Positions 1 to 7,461 of a stretch of 63,089 nt of DNA are shown piece after piece (the first letter of the stretch is position 1; every line of letters begins with the position of its first letter). This stretch comes from Pirellulales bacterium (lineage in GTDB: Bacteria; Planctomycetota; Planctomycetia; Pirellulales; DATAWG01), in the NCBI GenBank assembly GCA_036267355.1, contig DATAWG010000007.1, positions 1 through 63,089 of the forward strand. The letters are read 5' to 3'. The position numbers and the translations under genes were made by a program. The notes below the pieces were generated by a model. The model ran no database searches. It was not told where the DNA came from and saw only the letters and a program-made list of their open reading frames with translations.

Positions 1-545
1 GCGACAAAGCCGCATGCACATTGGATGACGCCGCGAGGCCGACCCCGCAACGGAGCGTTCCCTCGCTTACGCTTCGGACTAGTGTTGCGTCAACGCTGGA
101 TTTTGGAATGGTCAAACCACCTCGCCCGACGATTCGCCGCCCCCACCACCGCCTCACGATCCCAAATCTTTGGCGCGACACGAACCCGAAGCGTTAGCGA
201 GGGAGCGCCGCAACGGCGGCATCGTCTCGCTGCAGGCGGCAAAGCCGCATGCACATTGAATGACGCCGCGAGGCCGACCCCGCAACGGAGCGTTCCCTCG
301 CTTACGCTTCGGACTAGTGTTGCGTCAACGCTGGATTTTGGGAGGTCAAACCACCTCGCCCGACGATTCGCCGCCCCCCCACCGCCTCACGATCCCAAAT
401 CTTTGGCGCGACACAAACCCGAAGCGTTAGCGAGGGAGCGCCGCAACGGCGGCATCGTCTCGCTGCAGGCGGCAAAGCCGCATGCACATTGAATGACGCC
501 GTGAGGCCGACCCCGCAACGGAGCGCTCCCTCGCTTACGCTTCGC
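1..545. repeat. Tandem repeat, about 234-bp unit, two full copies and a partial third
   Basis: The motif CAAAGCCGCATGCACATT starts at 5, 240 and 473, so the period is 235 and then 233 bases. Between these points the copies are nearly identical. Each full unit carries a reverse variant of the dispersed palindrome half-element (CCCTCGCTTACGCTTCGG) and a forward copy (CCCGAAGCGTTAGCGAGGGA at 185-204 and 418-437). Open frames here are made of repeat sequence and have no ribosome site or recognisable domain, so I call no gene in 1-700. The left end of the array lies outside the window. Confidence 0.85.
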
Positions 546-708
546 GCCTAGTGCACGCGTGCGGTATCGCTAAATCACCTCGCCCGACGATTCGCCGGTA
601 CGACGCAATTGGGCCGGAATGGAAGCGGCGGCCAGAGATCTCCCCCGTGGAAAAAGACAGTTGGAAGGGATAGACTAGCTCGTCGGAGATCGAGGACTGG
701 CGACGGGA

Positions 709-790
709 GGCCGCTTGGTGAAATTGGCAGACACGCAAGACTTAGGATCTTGTGCCGAAAGGCGTCGGGGTTCGAGTCCCCGAGCGGCTA
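709..790 (+). tRNA. tRNA-Leu (anticodon UAG)
   Basis: A class II tRNA folds completely. The acceptor is 709-715 with 783-789. The anticodon stem is 736-740 with 748-752, around a loop with UAG at 743-745, which reads CUA leucine codons. A long variable arm follows (TGCC GAAA GGCG). The T-arm is CGGGG/CCCCG with TTCGAGT, and the discriminator is A790. CCA is not encoded. The T-arm 3' half and the acceptor 3' strand (768-788) form the attachment core of the adjacent element. The first acceptor pair is now G709-U789. The displaced host copy at 15196 would have given G-C, so the element changed this pair. Confidence 0.95.
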
Positions 791-2046
791 GTTGTAGTAG
801 CGTCAACTATCGTAGAATGCTGGTTTTCCCGTGAAAAACCGCGATTAGCGCTTTGCGGTAAATGCTGTTTATCATGCGAAATGCTGAATTCTGGCCCCGA
901 TTCTGGCCCCGAATTAAATGCCGATGCCGTTGCGAAATGCTTGTCAGTTACTTGAAGGTAATGCTTCTTAGCAATCGCCTCTGAATTGCCGAGCCACGCG
1001 CAGACAACGTGAATCGGGAACGTCTCTGCTAGCTCTGTCTCGCGAGTGCTTCGGAGGTTTTGAAACAGCTTCGGCCAGGGCGTCAGGCCAGCGCGGCGTA
1101 TGATCTTCTCGAATGTCGTTCGCAGGTTTTGCGTCGGTGCCCGGTATCGCGTAATCACGAATTCCGTTCCTTCCGGCGATGCCTCCCAAACGGCTTCCAG
1201 GTGCGGGCGCAATTCAGGGAAGATCGGAATCATTCTCGATTCCTTGCCATCGTGATGTTCAGTTTTCGGCGACGTAATCCGGATGCGATTCGTCGCCCAA
1301 TCCACGTCGGACCATTTCAACAATAGATGCTCGGACGGGCAGCGCAGGCCGCCAAATCGACTGAGGGCGAAGATTAACCGCCATTGCGCGTCAGGACAGG
1401 CCTCGATAACTTTTGCGGCCTCGTCGCGGGTAACGAAGTACATTCGACTTTCGTTCCCCTTAACCTTAATGCCCTTCATTTCGCCAAATGGATTGCTTGC
1501 GAGAACACGACGTTTGAAAGCCACGCGAAAAAATTGCCGGGCGCGGCCGCATCGTCGCCGCACTGTGTTCGGAGCCAACCCGAGGCCGCCGTTCTCTTTT
1601 GAATTAGAGAGCCAAGCGCGGAAATCGTCGGCGCAGGCCTCCGTCACATCGGCTAACGGTTTGTTCGCTCCGAAGAACGCCGTCAGATTGTCGCGAACGA
1701 GGCCGAACTGTTGCTTCGTGCTATACTTCACTTCCACGCGCTTAGCCAAATACGACTCAATGAACGGTCCTAGCGTTTCGCATTTCGCGTGATCGCGCCG
1801 CGGGGCGAGGCCGGCGGCGGCCAGCTTGTCGTACAGGGGCCGGTCAAGGTCGCGCAGCCAAACGGCGGTTTCGGTGTCGATGCCGATCTTGGCGATCGCA
1901 GCGCCGTTCAAAGTCTTCACCTTCGATCGTATCTCTTCGGCCGTCTTTTTTCCTTGCTTGCCGAGACAGATTTTAACCCGGCGACGATCCGCGTTGAAAA
2001 ATCGAATCGTCCGGTTGCCCTTTGCGTCGGTCGATAGACTGGCCAT
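742..2046 (-). CDS. int: Tyrosine-family site-specific integrase with attP inside its 3' end
   Basis: The protein is 434 aa. The N-terminal half fits an arm/core-binding region (about 80-190). The catalytic domain shows the first Arg in FGGLRCPSEHL, a beta-hairpin Lys in SPKTEHHDGK, NLRSTRETEL, and the nucleophile Tyr363 in AKKHYLQV. The start ATG at 2046 lies 3 bases from the stop of the upstream HTH gene, so the two look co-transcribed. The last codons are read antisense through the tRNA gene: SGTRT comes from the 21-bp core and the final 8 residues, PTPFGTRS, from host tRNA sequence. In the excised circle the same frame would continue past the core into 15174-14957 and give about 498 aa. 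The Tyr is 63 residues before the junction, so the catalytic core is intact in both forms. Confidence 0.93.
   Translation of the reverse strand: MASLSTDAKGNRTIRFFNADRRRVKICLGKQGKKTAEEIRSKVKTLNGAAIAKIGIDTETAVWLRDLDRPLYDKLAAAGLAPRRDHAKCETLGPFIESYLAKRVEVKYSTKQQFGLVRDNLTAFFGANKPLADVTEACADDFRAWLSNSKENGGLGLAPNTVRRRCGRARQFFRVAFKRRVLASNPFGEMKGIKVKGNESRMYFVTRDEAAKVIEACPDAQWRLIFALSRFGGLRCPSEHLLLKWSDVDWATNRIRITSPKTEHHDGKESRMIPIFPELRPHLEAVWEASPEGTEFVITRYRAPTQNLRTTFEKIIRRAGLTPWPKLFQNLRSTRETELAETFPIHVVCAWLGNSEAIAKKHYLQVTDKHFATASAFNSGPESGPEFSISHDKQHLPQSANRGFSRENQHSTIVDATTTSRSGTRTPTPFGTRS
768..788. other. attL core, inside tRNA-Leu 3' end
   Basis: These 21 bases (starting GGGTTCGAGTCCCC) recur exactly at 15175-15195. 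They cover the T-loop, the 3' T-stem and most of the 3' acceptor strand, the usual target of tyrosine integrases that enter tRNA genes. Left of it the tRNA is host sequence; right of it the element begins. The spacing to the second copy gives an element of 14,407 bp. Confidence 0.9.
892..912. repeat. Candidate integrase arm-type site, left copy
   Basis: A 21-bp sequence made of two TGGCCCCGA units separated by TTC lies 103 bp inside the left core. The identical 21 bp occurs at 15116-15136, 38 bp inside the right core. In the circular form the two would flank attP as direct repeats, the arrangement of arm-type binding sites of tyrosine integrases. Because both lie within the integrase frame, each appears in the protein as SGPESGP. 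Binding is inferred. Confidence 0.6.
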
Positions 2047-2049
2047 GAT

Positions 2050-2289
2050 TCACTTTCCCTTTCGTTTGCGGTTCGGCGGCCGTTGTTTCTTGCCGTTCGA
2101 TTCGAGGCTGAGCCCCAGATATGCGCACAGCGCGCTAAAATTAGCCAGTGACATTTCGTGCTTCGACCGCGCGAACCGGCTCAACATCGACTTATCGAGG
2201 CCCGTGTCTTTTGAGATTCGATATTGGCTAACGTCAGCGTTTAGAATCGCGTGGCGTGCCTGGTCAATAACATTCGTCGGCTGTTTCAT
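2050..2289 (-). CDS. Small HTH (Cro/CI-like) regulator
   Basis: The protein is 79 aa. A helix-turn-helix is visible at about residues 20-45 (SQYRISKDTGLDKSMLSRF), then a hydrophobic helix NFSALCAYLGLSLE and a basic tail, as in XRE-family DNA-binding proteins. It stops 3 bases before the integrase start, so it probably shares the integrase transcript. It may control integrase or excision. The target is not known. Confidence 0.8.
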   Translation of the reverse strand: MKQPTNVIDQARHAILNADVSQYRISKDTGLDKSMLSRFARSKHEMSLANFSALCAYLGLSLESNGKKQRPPNRKRKGK

Positions 2290-2331
2290 TCCGCCAGCTT
2301 AGCAAATGGTGGTCGTCACGTCAATCAAAGG

Positions 2332-2892
2332 TTACTGAGTCCTGGGCGCAACCTTATGTCCGCCGATCCAGGCCAAAATGTCTGAACGATCGAACCGCAC
2401 GATTTTCTTGGCGAACCGCACACATGGTAAATCGCCCCGCTTGGCCATCGCCCAAACTGTTTGCTCCGAAATAGCGAGCATCTTGGCGGTCGCCTTTGCA
2501 CCGATCAGTGGCTCCGGCGCTTTCGGCGCAAGCGTCCGCTCGGCCGGTTCGTAAAACCGCTTGATGTCTTGTACCGTCCGCGGACAAAGACTATCGCCGG
2601 CCACTAGCCCCGCTGCTTTCGCTCGTGCCACCATCGCGTGAATCTCCAAAAGGGTTCGGTTGATTGCCCGCGGCAACGTGCCGAGAGCATTAAGGAATCG
2701 GGCCGCCGATCCTGTCCGGACCGGTTGGCCGAACCGGTCGCCGACGCGGCCGACGTTCGACCACTGGGCCAGGTCGATGCAGCGCATGGACGCGCCGGGT
2801 TCGCGGCCTGGCGTCGAGGGCGTCGACCAGCTCGGATAGAGTCGGTCCGGTTGTAACGGCAAACGGCCAATCGGTTGGCCTGGTTGCTTCAC
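2332..2892 (-). CDS. Excisionase-like HTH_17 protein, 5' end uncertain (possible frameshift)
   Basis: The C-terminal 55 residues form a MerR/excisionase-type winged HTH (GAKATAKMLAISEQTVWAMA, then RFAKKIVRFDRSDILAWI). The 5' end is unclear. The continuous frame opens with a GTG at 2892 that has no ribosome site, and its first in-frame ATG is at 2787. A different frame has a good start, ATG at 2896, behind GAGG at 9-nt spacing. That frame reads MSEATRPTDWPFAV and then PTLSELVDALDA before turning into arginine- and proline-rich shadow sequence near 2800. The simplest reading is one gene starting at 2896 with a frameshift near 2795-2815. Alternatively translation starts at 2787. The HTH half is secure, the N-terminus is not. 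Confidence 0.65.
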   Translation of the reverse strand: MKQPGQPIGRLPLQPDRLYPSWSTPSTPGREPGASMRCIDLAQWSNVGRVGDRFGQPVRTGSAARFLNALGTLPRAINRTLLEIHAMVARAKAAGLVAGDSLCPRTVQDIKRFYEPAERTLAPKAPEPLIGAKATAKMLAISEQTVWAMAKRGDLPCVRFAKKIVRFDRSDILAWIGGHKVAPRTQ

Positions 2893-2899
2893 TCATCGG

Positions 2900-3530
2900 T
2901 TTGGCCTCGCTCATGGGTCGAAACGGCTTCGCCAGAGGCCCGCTACGGCGTTGCAAGGCCATTGTATGACTGCTGACACATTGGCCGGTGTAATGCGTGT
3001 CCGATGATCCTGGGCGATTATGAAGGATGCTATATTTTGCCGGCATAATCGCCACCCCGCTGGCTTTGTAAAAACGACTTCCCGGCGTTTGTAAAAAAGG
3101 GAAGGCACTCGCGTACCCCGTTTGTTCCCATGCCCAGCACGGCCGCGCGTCTCGAAAAGGGACCCGTTAAGCGGAAAATCTATTAGAATCGGGCGATTAA
3201 CGGTTGGCGGTGGCCTGCCAATTCTGGCCATCCAAGTTGGCCCATGCTCGCATCCTAGCTGCAAGGCTTATGCGTAGCCTGCTGTGTGCCGACATTGCAG
3301 TACGCGCCCGTCTGCAATGCCGGTGGGGTGTCTCAATCGGATGGCTAATGGCCGAACAATCCCCGGCCGAGTCGATCGCGCCCGGCAATCCATCATTGGG
3401 CCATCGACCGCAAGCGAGCGACGGCAGCCAGGTTGACCGGCCGCGTCATGCCGACACGGCTGGCGTCACGTCGCGTTGGCCGGCGGTTGCAATCCCTACA
3501 TCGTTCGTCGGACCATCGTTACCGGCCGGG
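2900..3530. other. Element stretch without a supported gene; contains a palindrome
   Basis: I find no open frame with a convincing start or protein-like composition on either strand. It contains a direct pair of TTTGTAAAAA (3064 and 3088 regions) and a perfect 8-bp inverted repeat, CATTGCAG at 3293-3300 and CTGCAATG at 3312-3319, with an 11-nt spacer. This could be an operator or a small hairpin. It lies between the 3535-3978 gene and the excisionase-like gene and may hold the promoter of the integrase-proximal genes. Confidence 0.4.
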
Positions 3531-3534
3531 GTGG

Positions 3535-3978
3535 TCAGATCACTGCGAACAAGCAATCGCCAAGAAACACGACGAATGAATCGGACTGCGCATCGGCCGG
3601 CTTTGATTCGATGGCGTATCGCTCTTCGACTTCGCTCGGCTCGTACCAATGGAGCGTCGTAAGGAGAGAAAGATACAGGAACTTCTTGCGGACCAAACCC
3701 GACTCAACTAGCCGCTCGAGAATGCCCGGCGAAAGTGATTCGAGTTGATCGCCGTAGACGGAAGCCAATGACGCGAAGCTTGTGGTTCGACCGGCATCAA
3801 CCAGGCAATTGAAAACGTCGCGCCCGTCTGCCGTGAGACGCTCCCATTCCACGGCAAATTTCGCTCGCGAGATCGGCGCATCGTCGGGCATTGCGTCCAA
3901 ATCCCAAACGCGATCGCGTTTGCATATCACGCGGTCGGCAACGGAATCGTACACTTGACGGTCAGGCTTTTGGCCCAT
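3535..3978 (-). CDS. Hypothetical protein of the element
   Basis: The protein is 147 aa. ATG at 3978 is preceded by GGAGA at 8-nt spacing. It is mixed alpha/beta with no signal peptide or membrane segment. The middle (ERLTADGRDVFNCLVDAGRT, then LVESGLVRKKFLYLSLL) could form a winged-helix fold, but I cannot assign a family. It lies just downstream of the origin-like region, so a role in replication or copy control is possible. That is inferred from position only. Confidence 0.7.
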   Translation of the reverse strand: MGQKPDRQVYDSVADRVICKRDRVWDLDAMPDDAPISRAKFAVEWERLTADGRDVFNCLVDAGRTTSFASLASVYGDQLESLSPGILERLVESGLVRKKFLYLSLLTTLHWYEPSEVEERYAIESKPADAQSDSFVVFLGDCLFAVI

Positions 3979-4081
3979 GTCTTTATCTCCAATTGGTTAG
4001 AAAAATGGTTGTGACAATTATTCTGATTCGTTTGTCATACTCGTGAAACTTAGCCTTTAGAGTCTTTTGGCGGATTCACCC

Positions 4082-4228
4082 GTACAGCAGCAGTACGGCT
4101 TTTGCCCTCGGGGTTTGTGCAACCGGTCAGCAGCAGTACGGACGGCTCTCTATAAGAGAGAGCCGTACCGCTGCTGCTCATGCCACCGGTACGAAAAACC
4201 GTACCGCTTCTCCGTACCGCTGTACTGT
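4082..4228. other. Candidate replication origin: iteron-like repeats and a long hairpin
   Basis: Two copies of AGCAGCAGTACGG (4086-4098, 4129-4141) face three inverted copies: CCGTACCGCTGCTG near 4163, CCGTACCGCTTCT near 4199 and CCGTACCGCTGTAC near 4212. The central pair forms a hairpin spanning 4129-4178 with an uninterrupted 10-bp inner stem (ACGGCTCTCT/AGAGAGCCGT) and 8-bp and 3-bp outer blocks. It lies just past the stop of the prim-pol gene. Iterons and a hairpin beside a replication gene are typical of plasmid or phage origins. A strong terminator for prim-pol is the main alternative, though no T-run follows the stem. Confidence 0.55.
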
Positions 4229-4231
4229 TGA

Positions 4232-6112
4232 CTAAACCGCAAGCTGAAAAGCATCGTGCAGCCTGCCATTTTTATTTTTGAATGCCGCTACAATCGTTCC
4301 ATTCGTCAATAGTTCGGAAAGTGTTTCCTCGAACCGTTGTCCATTTATGCCGGTGCGTATCCTGATTGCGGTCTTCGTTTCCGGACCGATCTCGCGCACC
4401 GCTTCGATAATCCTTTGCCGCCGATCGGCTTCCGCATCGCCATCCCGAATCGACTTTGCCAGTTCTTTACCGGCTTGCTCAGCTTTCCGGCCCTCTGTCG
4501 CGCCGACCACTGACACATCCCATTGACGGCCGCCTGGATCGCTCGGTTTGCCTTCTGTTACGTCAAGATGCCAGAGCCCAGCGTGCCCGGCGGACCCGCC
4601 AGCATTCAGCCAGAGCCAATGGCGGCCGAGGCCAGAATCCCATTCCTTGCGCGCGCCGAGCAAGAGCCAGAATCGCGCCCATTCGGCAAAGCCGGCCATT
4701 GATAGTTCGCTCAATTCCGGCGGGTCGAAGTTTCCGAGAGCATGGCCGCGGCCTTTTCGTGCATGATGGAATAGCAGGATCGAACATCCCGTGTCTTCAA
4801 TCAACTTTGTCAGCGGAGAGAGAATCGAACCCATGCTAAAAAGATTGGCGGACGAATCCCCAATGTCGAGCATAGCCATGTAGGTCGGATCGACTCCAAG
4901 CACTTCAAGATTCTTTTCCTCGATTACGCGGCGCATCTCGTCGAGGTGCGTTACCAAAGCCAGCCGCGGCGACGCCGTTGACCAAACGAGATTGGAAATA
5001 CCGGCCAACTCAATCCCTTTCGACTTTGCAATCGCAATACCGCGCTCTTTCAGTGTTGGCCAACCTGATTCAGCCGACATTAGCCCAGCCGCGACGGGCC
5101 GCGATACGTTGAATCGGCCGAGACAGTTACTCCCCGATGCGGCCGAAATCATGGCGTCGATACCGACCGACGTTTTCAGCGACTTCGACCGGCCGCCGAT
5201 AATGCCGCCTTGTCGCGCCGGCACGAGGTCGTCGATCAGGTATTCAACCTTGTCGTCGCTTGCCGCTAATTCCGCGGAAGTGCGCCATTCAAAGTTGGGC
5301 CGATCATTCGCCCCGGTTTTCTCCGCGCCGATTATCTTTCCAGGCTCGTAGCGCTCCAAGCTTCGCGCAATTTTTTCGACCTGCGCGTCGTCAAGCGGCG
5401 GCCGGCACCGTTTTTGGTTTACGACTTTGAGCGCGGCCGCGATGGCGTCTTGATCCAAGCCGACGTATCGCATACGGCCGCCGATGCGCGTCAATTCATC
5501 GTCGCGGCCACCTTCGAGGATCGGAGCGGCCGGGCCGTGTTGGTTGGCGTCGAATCCGCTCAGATTTCCAGCCGTCGCAATCGTCGGCTTGCCAGCCGCG
5601 TCGAGCAACTCGATCAGCCAGGCCGGTGGCAACGGCAGCTTGTCCGGTTCACAACCGAGAGCGTTTTGCCATTGATACGATTTGCCGTTGACTATGCTCG
5701 GCGCGACGACGATGTAGCCGCCGGTTGTGCGAATATCGGCCGCTGCGGCCAGCTTGCCGGCACTGAGAATGAATTGTTTGCCGTCAGGCAATTTGAAAAC
5801 AAAATGTTTCCCGCGCGGCGTTAGCGCGAATGGCCCATCGGTCAATCCGAGAAGTCGTTCGGAACCGGGCCACGGATTCGCCGAGCCGTCTTTCAGCGGG
5901 TCGATGTCGAGGATCAAAAGCCCGGCGGCGCTCATCGCCAGGTTGCAATTGGCGGGCGCAGCGGCGAACATCCGCTCGATGGCGTCAGGATCGGTCGAAG
6001 CGTCTTTGAATCCGCTCGTTCCACGCAGCGGTATTTTGTCGCCCGGCGCGCACGGAAAAACGGCATAGCCAAGATCGGCGAGTCTCAGAGCTTCGGCGAG
6101 TGTCGCATTCAT
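4232..6112 (-). CDS. Bifunctional primase/polymerase with RepA-like ATPase domain
   Basis: The protein is 626 aa from ATG 6112, chosen because AGGA lies 8 nt upstream; a longer frame reaches 6145. N-terminal prim-pol (about 1-170): GYAVFPCAPGDKIPLRG, LLILDIDPLKDG with the metal-binding acidic pair, TPRGKHFVFK and IRTTGGYIVVAPS. The middle segment (RCRPPLDDAQVEKIARSLER) resembles a primase C-terminal domain. The C-terminal ATPase is RepA/DnaB-like, with Walker A GGRSKSLKTS, a Walker B-like EVLGVDPTYMAM and CSILLFHHARKG. It should synthesise primers and unwind or load at the element's own origin, which fits the iterons just downstream. Similar two-domain proteins occur in plasmids, phages and satellites. 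Confidence 0.88.
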   Translation of the reverse strand: MNATLAEALRLADLGYAVFPCAPGDKIPLRGTSGFKDASTDPDAIERMFAAAPANCNLAMSAAGLLILDIDPLKDGSANPWPGSERLLGLTDGPFALTPRGKHFVFKLPDGKQFILSAGKLAAAADIRTTGGYIVVAPSIVNGKSYQWQNALGCEPDKLPLPPAWLIELLDAAGKPTIATAGNLSGFDANQHGPAAPILEGGRDDELTRIGGRMRYVGLDQDAIAAALKVVNQKRCRPPLDDAQVEKIARSLERYEPGKIIGAEKTGANDRPNFEWRTSAELAASDDKVEYLIDDLVPARQGGIIGGRSKSLKTSVGIDAMISAASGSNCLGRFNVSRPVAAGLMSAESGWPTLKERGIAIAKSKGIELAGISNLVWSTASPRLALVTHLDEMRRVIEEKNLEVLGVDPTYMAMLDIGDSSANLFSMGSILSPLTKLIEDTGCSILLFHHARKGRGHALGNFDPPELSELSMAGFAEWARFWLLLGARKEWDSGLGRHWLWLNAGGSAGHAGLWHLDVTEGKPSDPGGRQWDVSVVGATEGRKAEQAGKELAKSIRDGDAEADRRQRIIEAVREIGPETKTAIRIRTGINGQRFEETLSELLTNGTIVAAFKNKNGRLHDAFQLAV

Positions 6113-6396
6113 CGTGCAAATCCTGAAAACAAAAAATGCCGGCAACGACCGCCGCTGTGCTGGGGCACAAACGACGATCGGGCCGGCAAGTAAAAATGCG
6201 TCGGCAGCGATCCCAGTCGGCTGCGACGAACGTATGTATCAAAAAGCCAGCGTGCCGCAGATCGGTGGAGATCGACCAAACGGACACGCTGGCAGCTCAG
6301 CGGAGCTGCTGCCGGGAGGCGGCCGGCAAAGCTCAACGCGAGCGATTCGCCACGGATGCCGGCGGAAGCGCACCAACCGGCCGAGCCGGACGGCCG

Positions 6397-6486
6397 TTAG
6401 CTTGCCGGCCGCTTTTGGTTCGGCGTGCAGGGAAAAACGGCATAGCCCAGCGTGGCAAGTTGTATGGCTTCGTCGATCGTCGTCAT
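6397..6486 (-). pseudogene. 29-codon prim-pol N-terminal stub
   Basis: ATG at 6486 reads MTTIDEAIQLATLGYAVFPC and then TPNQKRPAS before TAA at 6397-6399. It aligns without gaps to the N-terminus of the prim-pol 374 bp downstream (MNATLAEALRLADLGYAVFP). Similarity ends abruptly near the stop, and I found no continuation in the other frames. No strong ribosome site precedes it. It is most simply the remnant of a second prim-pol copy, left by recombination. A short expressed leader cannot be excluded. Confidence 0.7.
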
Positions 6487-6489
6487 TGG

Positions 6490-6818
6490 ATGTTCCATCG
6501 GGAAACGAAAAAGCCGATAGACCGTGTTTGTAGGTGCGGGCTACAAAGCAACGGTCGTCGGCCAAGTAAGAATCTCGACTGCATCCCCACGATGGCAGCC
6601 GATCGAATGGTATTTCAAAAGGCCCGCGCATCGCCGATCGCGGAAGGGGAAACCGCAACCGGACGACGCGCGAGCGCAGCCCGCGGAACTAATGCGCCGA
6701 GTCTGAGCGGCGCAGCTTCAACGCGGGCCGATCGCAATGGCTTTCACCCAGCGACGAGCGGGGCCGTCGATTCGCCAGCAGGACTCAGGCGAAGCGACTG
6801 ACCATTGCGGACGCAATG
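6490..6818. other. Element stretch without a supported gene
   Basis: Open frames here on both strands are arginine- and proline-rich shadows without ribosome sites. Nearby, inside the stub region, GCAGCTC/GAGCTGC forms a 7-bp hairpin at 6292-6309. The segment may be remnant coding sequence of the lost second prim-pol gene, but I see no readable protein in it. Confidence 0.4.
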
Positions 6819-7400
6819 CTAGACCGAAAGATTCATGGCCTTCGCCTTGACCGCGGCAAATCGTTCTTTGGCCTTTTCGATTACTGCCGCGTTGCTCTGC
6901 CTTGCCTCCATTAACGGAATCTCGCTCATTGCCTGCTCGGCGAGTGTCGCAAGGAAGACTTCCCGGTTGCGAATCAAGATATGCAGATCGATCGGAAACA
7001 AAGTGACGTTTCCGGCGATTTCAGACCTTGTTTCCGTCCATCCGCCGGCGACGAGGTATTCCGTCGCCTTCCGCTTGGCATTCTCGATTGCCGTCTTTGC
7101 GGCAGATTTTGCGATGTGAAAATCGACGTTAATGACTCGCGTGAAAAAGTGGCCCATTTCTTTGCGAAGGCTTAGTTCGCCGAGCAAGGCTTCGAGCTTA
7201 CGATCGCGAACTTTCGCGACGGCTTTCGAATGGGCCGCGGTCCAATCGGAATCCGGCGTGTCTTTCAATTCGGCCGACGCCTCGGCGATCGAATCGCATT
7301 CGGTATTATGCGCCTCGATCTTCTCGACTAATGCGGCTTGCACGGTTGCGGTTTCGGCTGTAAGCGGAAATGGGACATTCAGACTGTTGATAATCGACAT
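6819..7400 (-). CDS. Hypothetical helical protein of the element
   Basis: The protein is 193 aa from ATG 7400 (MSIINSLNVPFPL), preceded by AAGGAA at about 8 nt; the frame is open further upstream but only as arginine-rich sequence. It is rich in Ala, Glu and Lys and predicted mostly helical, for example KSAAKTAIENAKRKATEYLV and a C-terminal basic helix EKAKERFAAVKAKAMN. It has no signal or membrane segment. It follows the putative prohead protease in transcription order, where phages often place scaffold-like proteins. I cannot assign a family. Confidence 0.75.
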   Translation of the reverse strand: MSIINSLNVPFPLTAETATVQAALVEKIEAHNTECDSIAEASAELKDTPDSDWTAAHSKAVAKVRDRKLEALLGELSLRKEMGHFFTRVINVDFHIAKSAAKTAIENAKRKATEYLVAGGWTETRSEIAGNVTLFPIDLHILIRNREVFLATLAEQAMSEIPLMEARQSNAAVIEKAKERFAAVKAKAMNLSV

Positions 7401-7461
7401 CCAGCGGGTTCCTTTTGGAAAACGGAAAGAAAGAAAATGGGTGCGATGCTTTAACGATTGT

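Noticed and set aside
1-545. Possible CRISPR array, or a 155-aa protein gene
   Set aside because: The unit is 234 bp with no short repeat-spacer alternation. The open frame is repeat sequence read through and has no ribosome site.
3204-3662. 152-aa plus-strand open frame
   Set aside because: It overlaps the well-supported minus-strand gene at 3535-3978, has no ribosome site and is arginine-rich in a way typical of antisense frames.
6136-6801. 221-aa plus-strand open frame
   Set aside because: Composition is arginine- and serine-rich without domains, and it runs antisense to the prim-pol stub.
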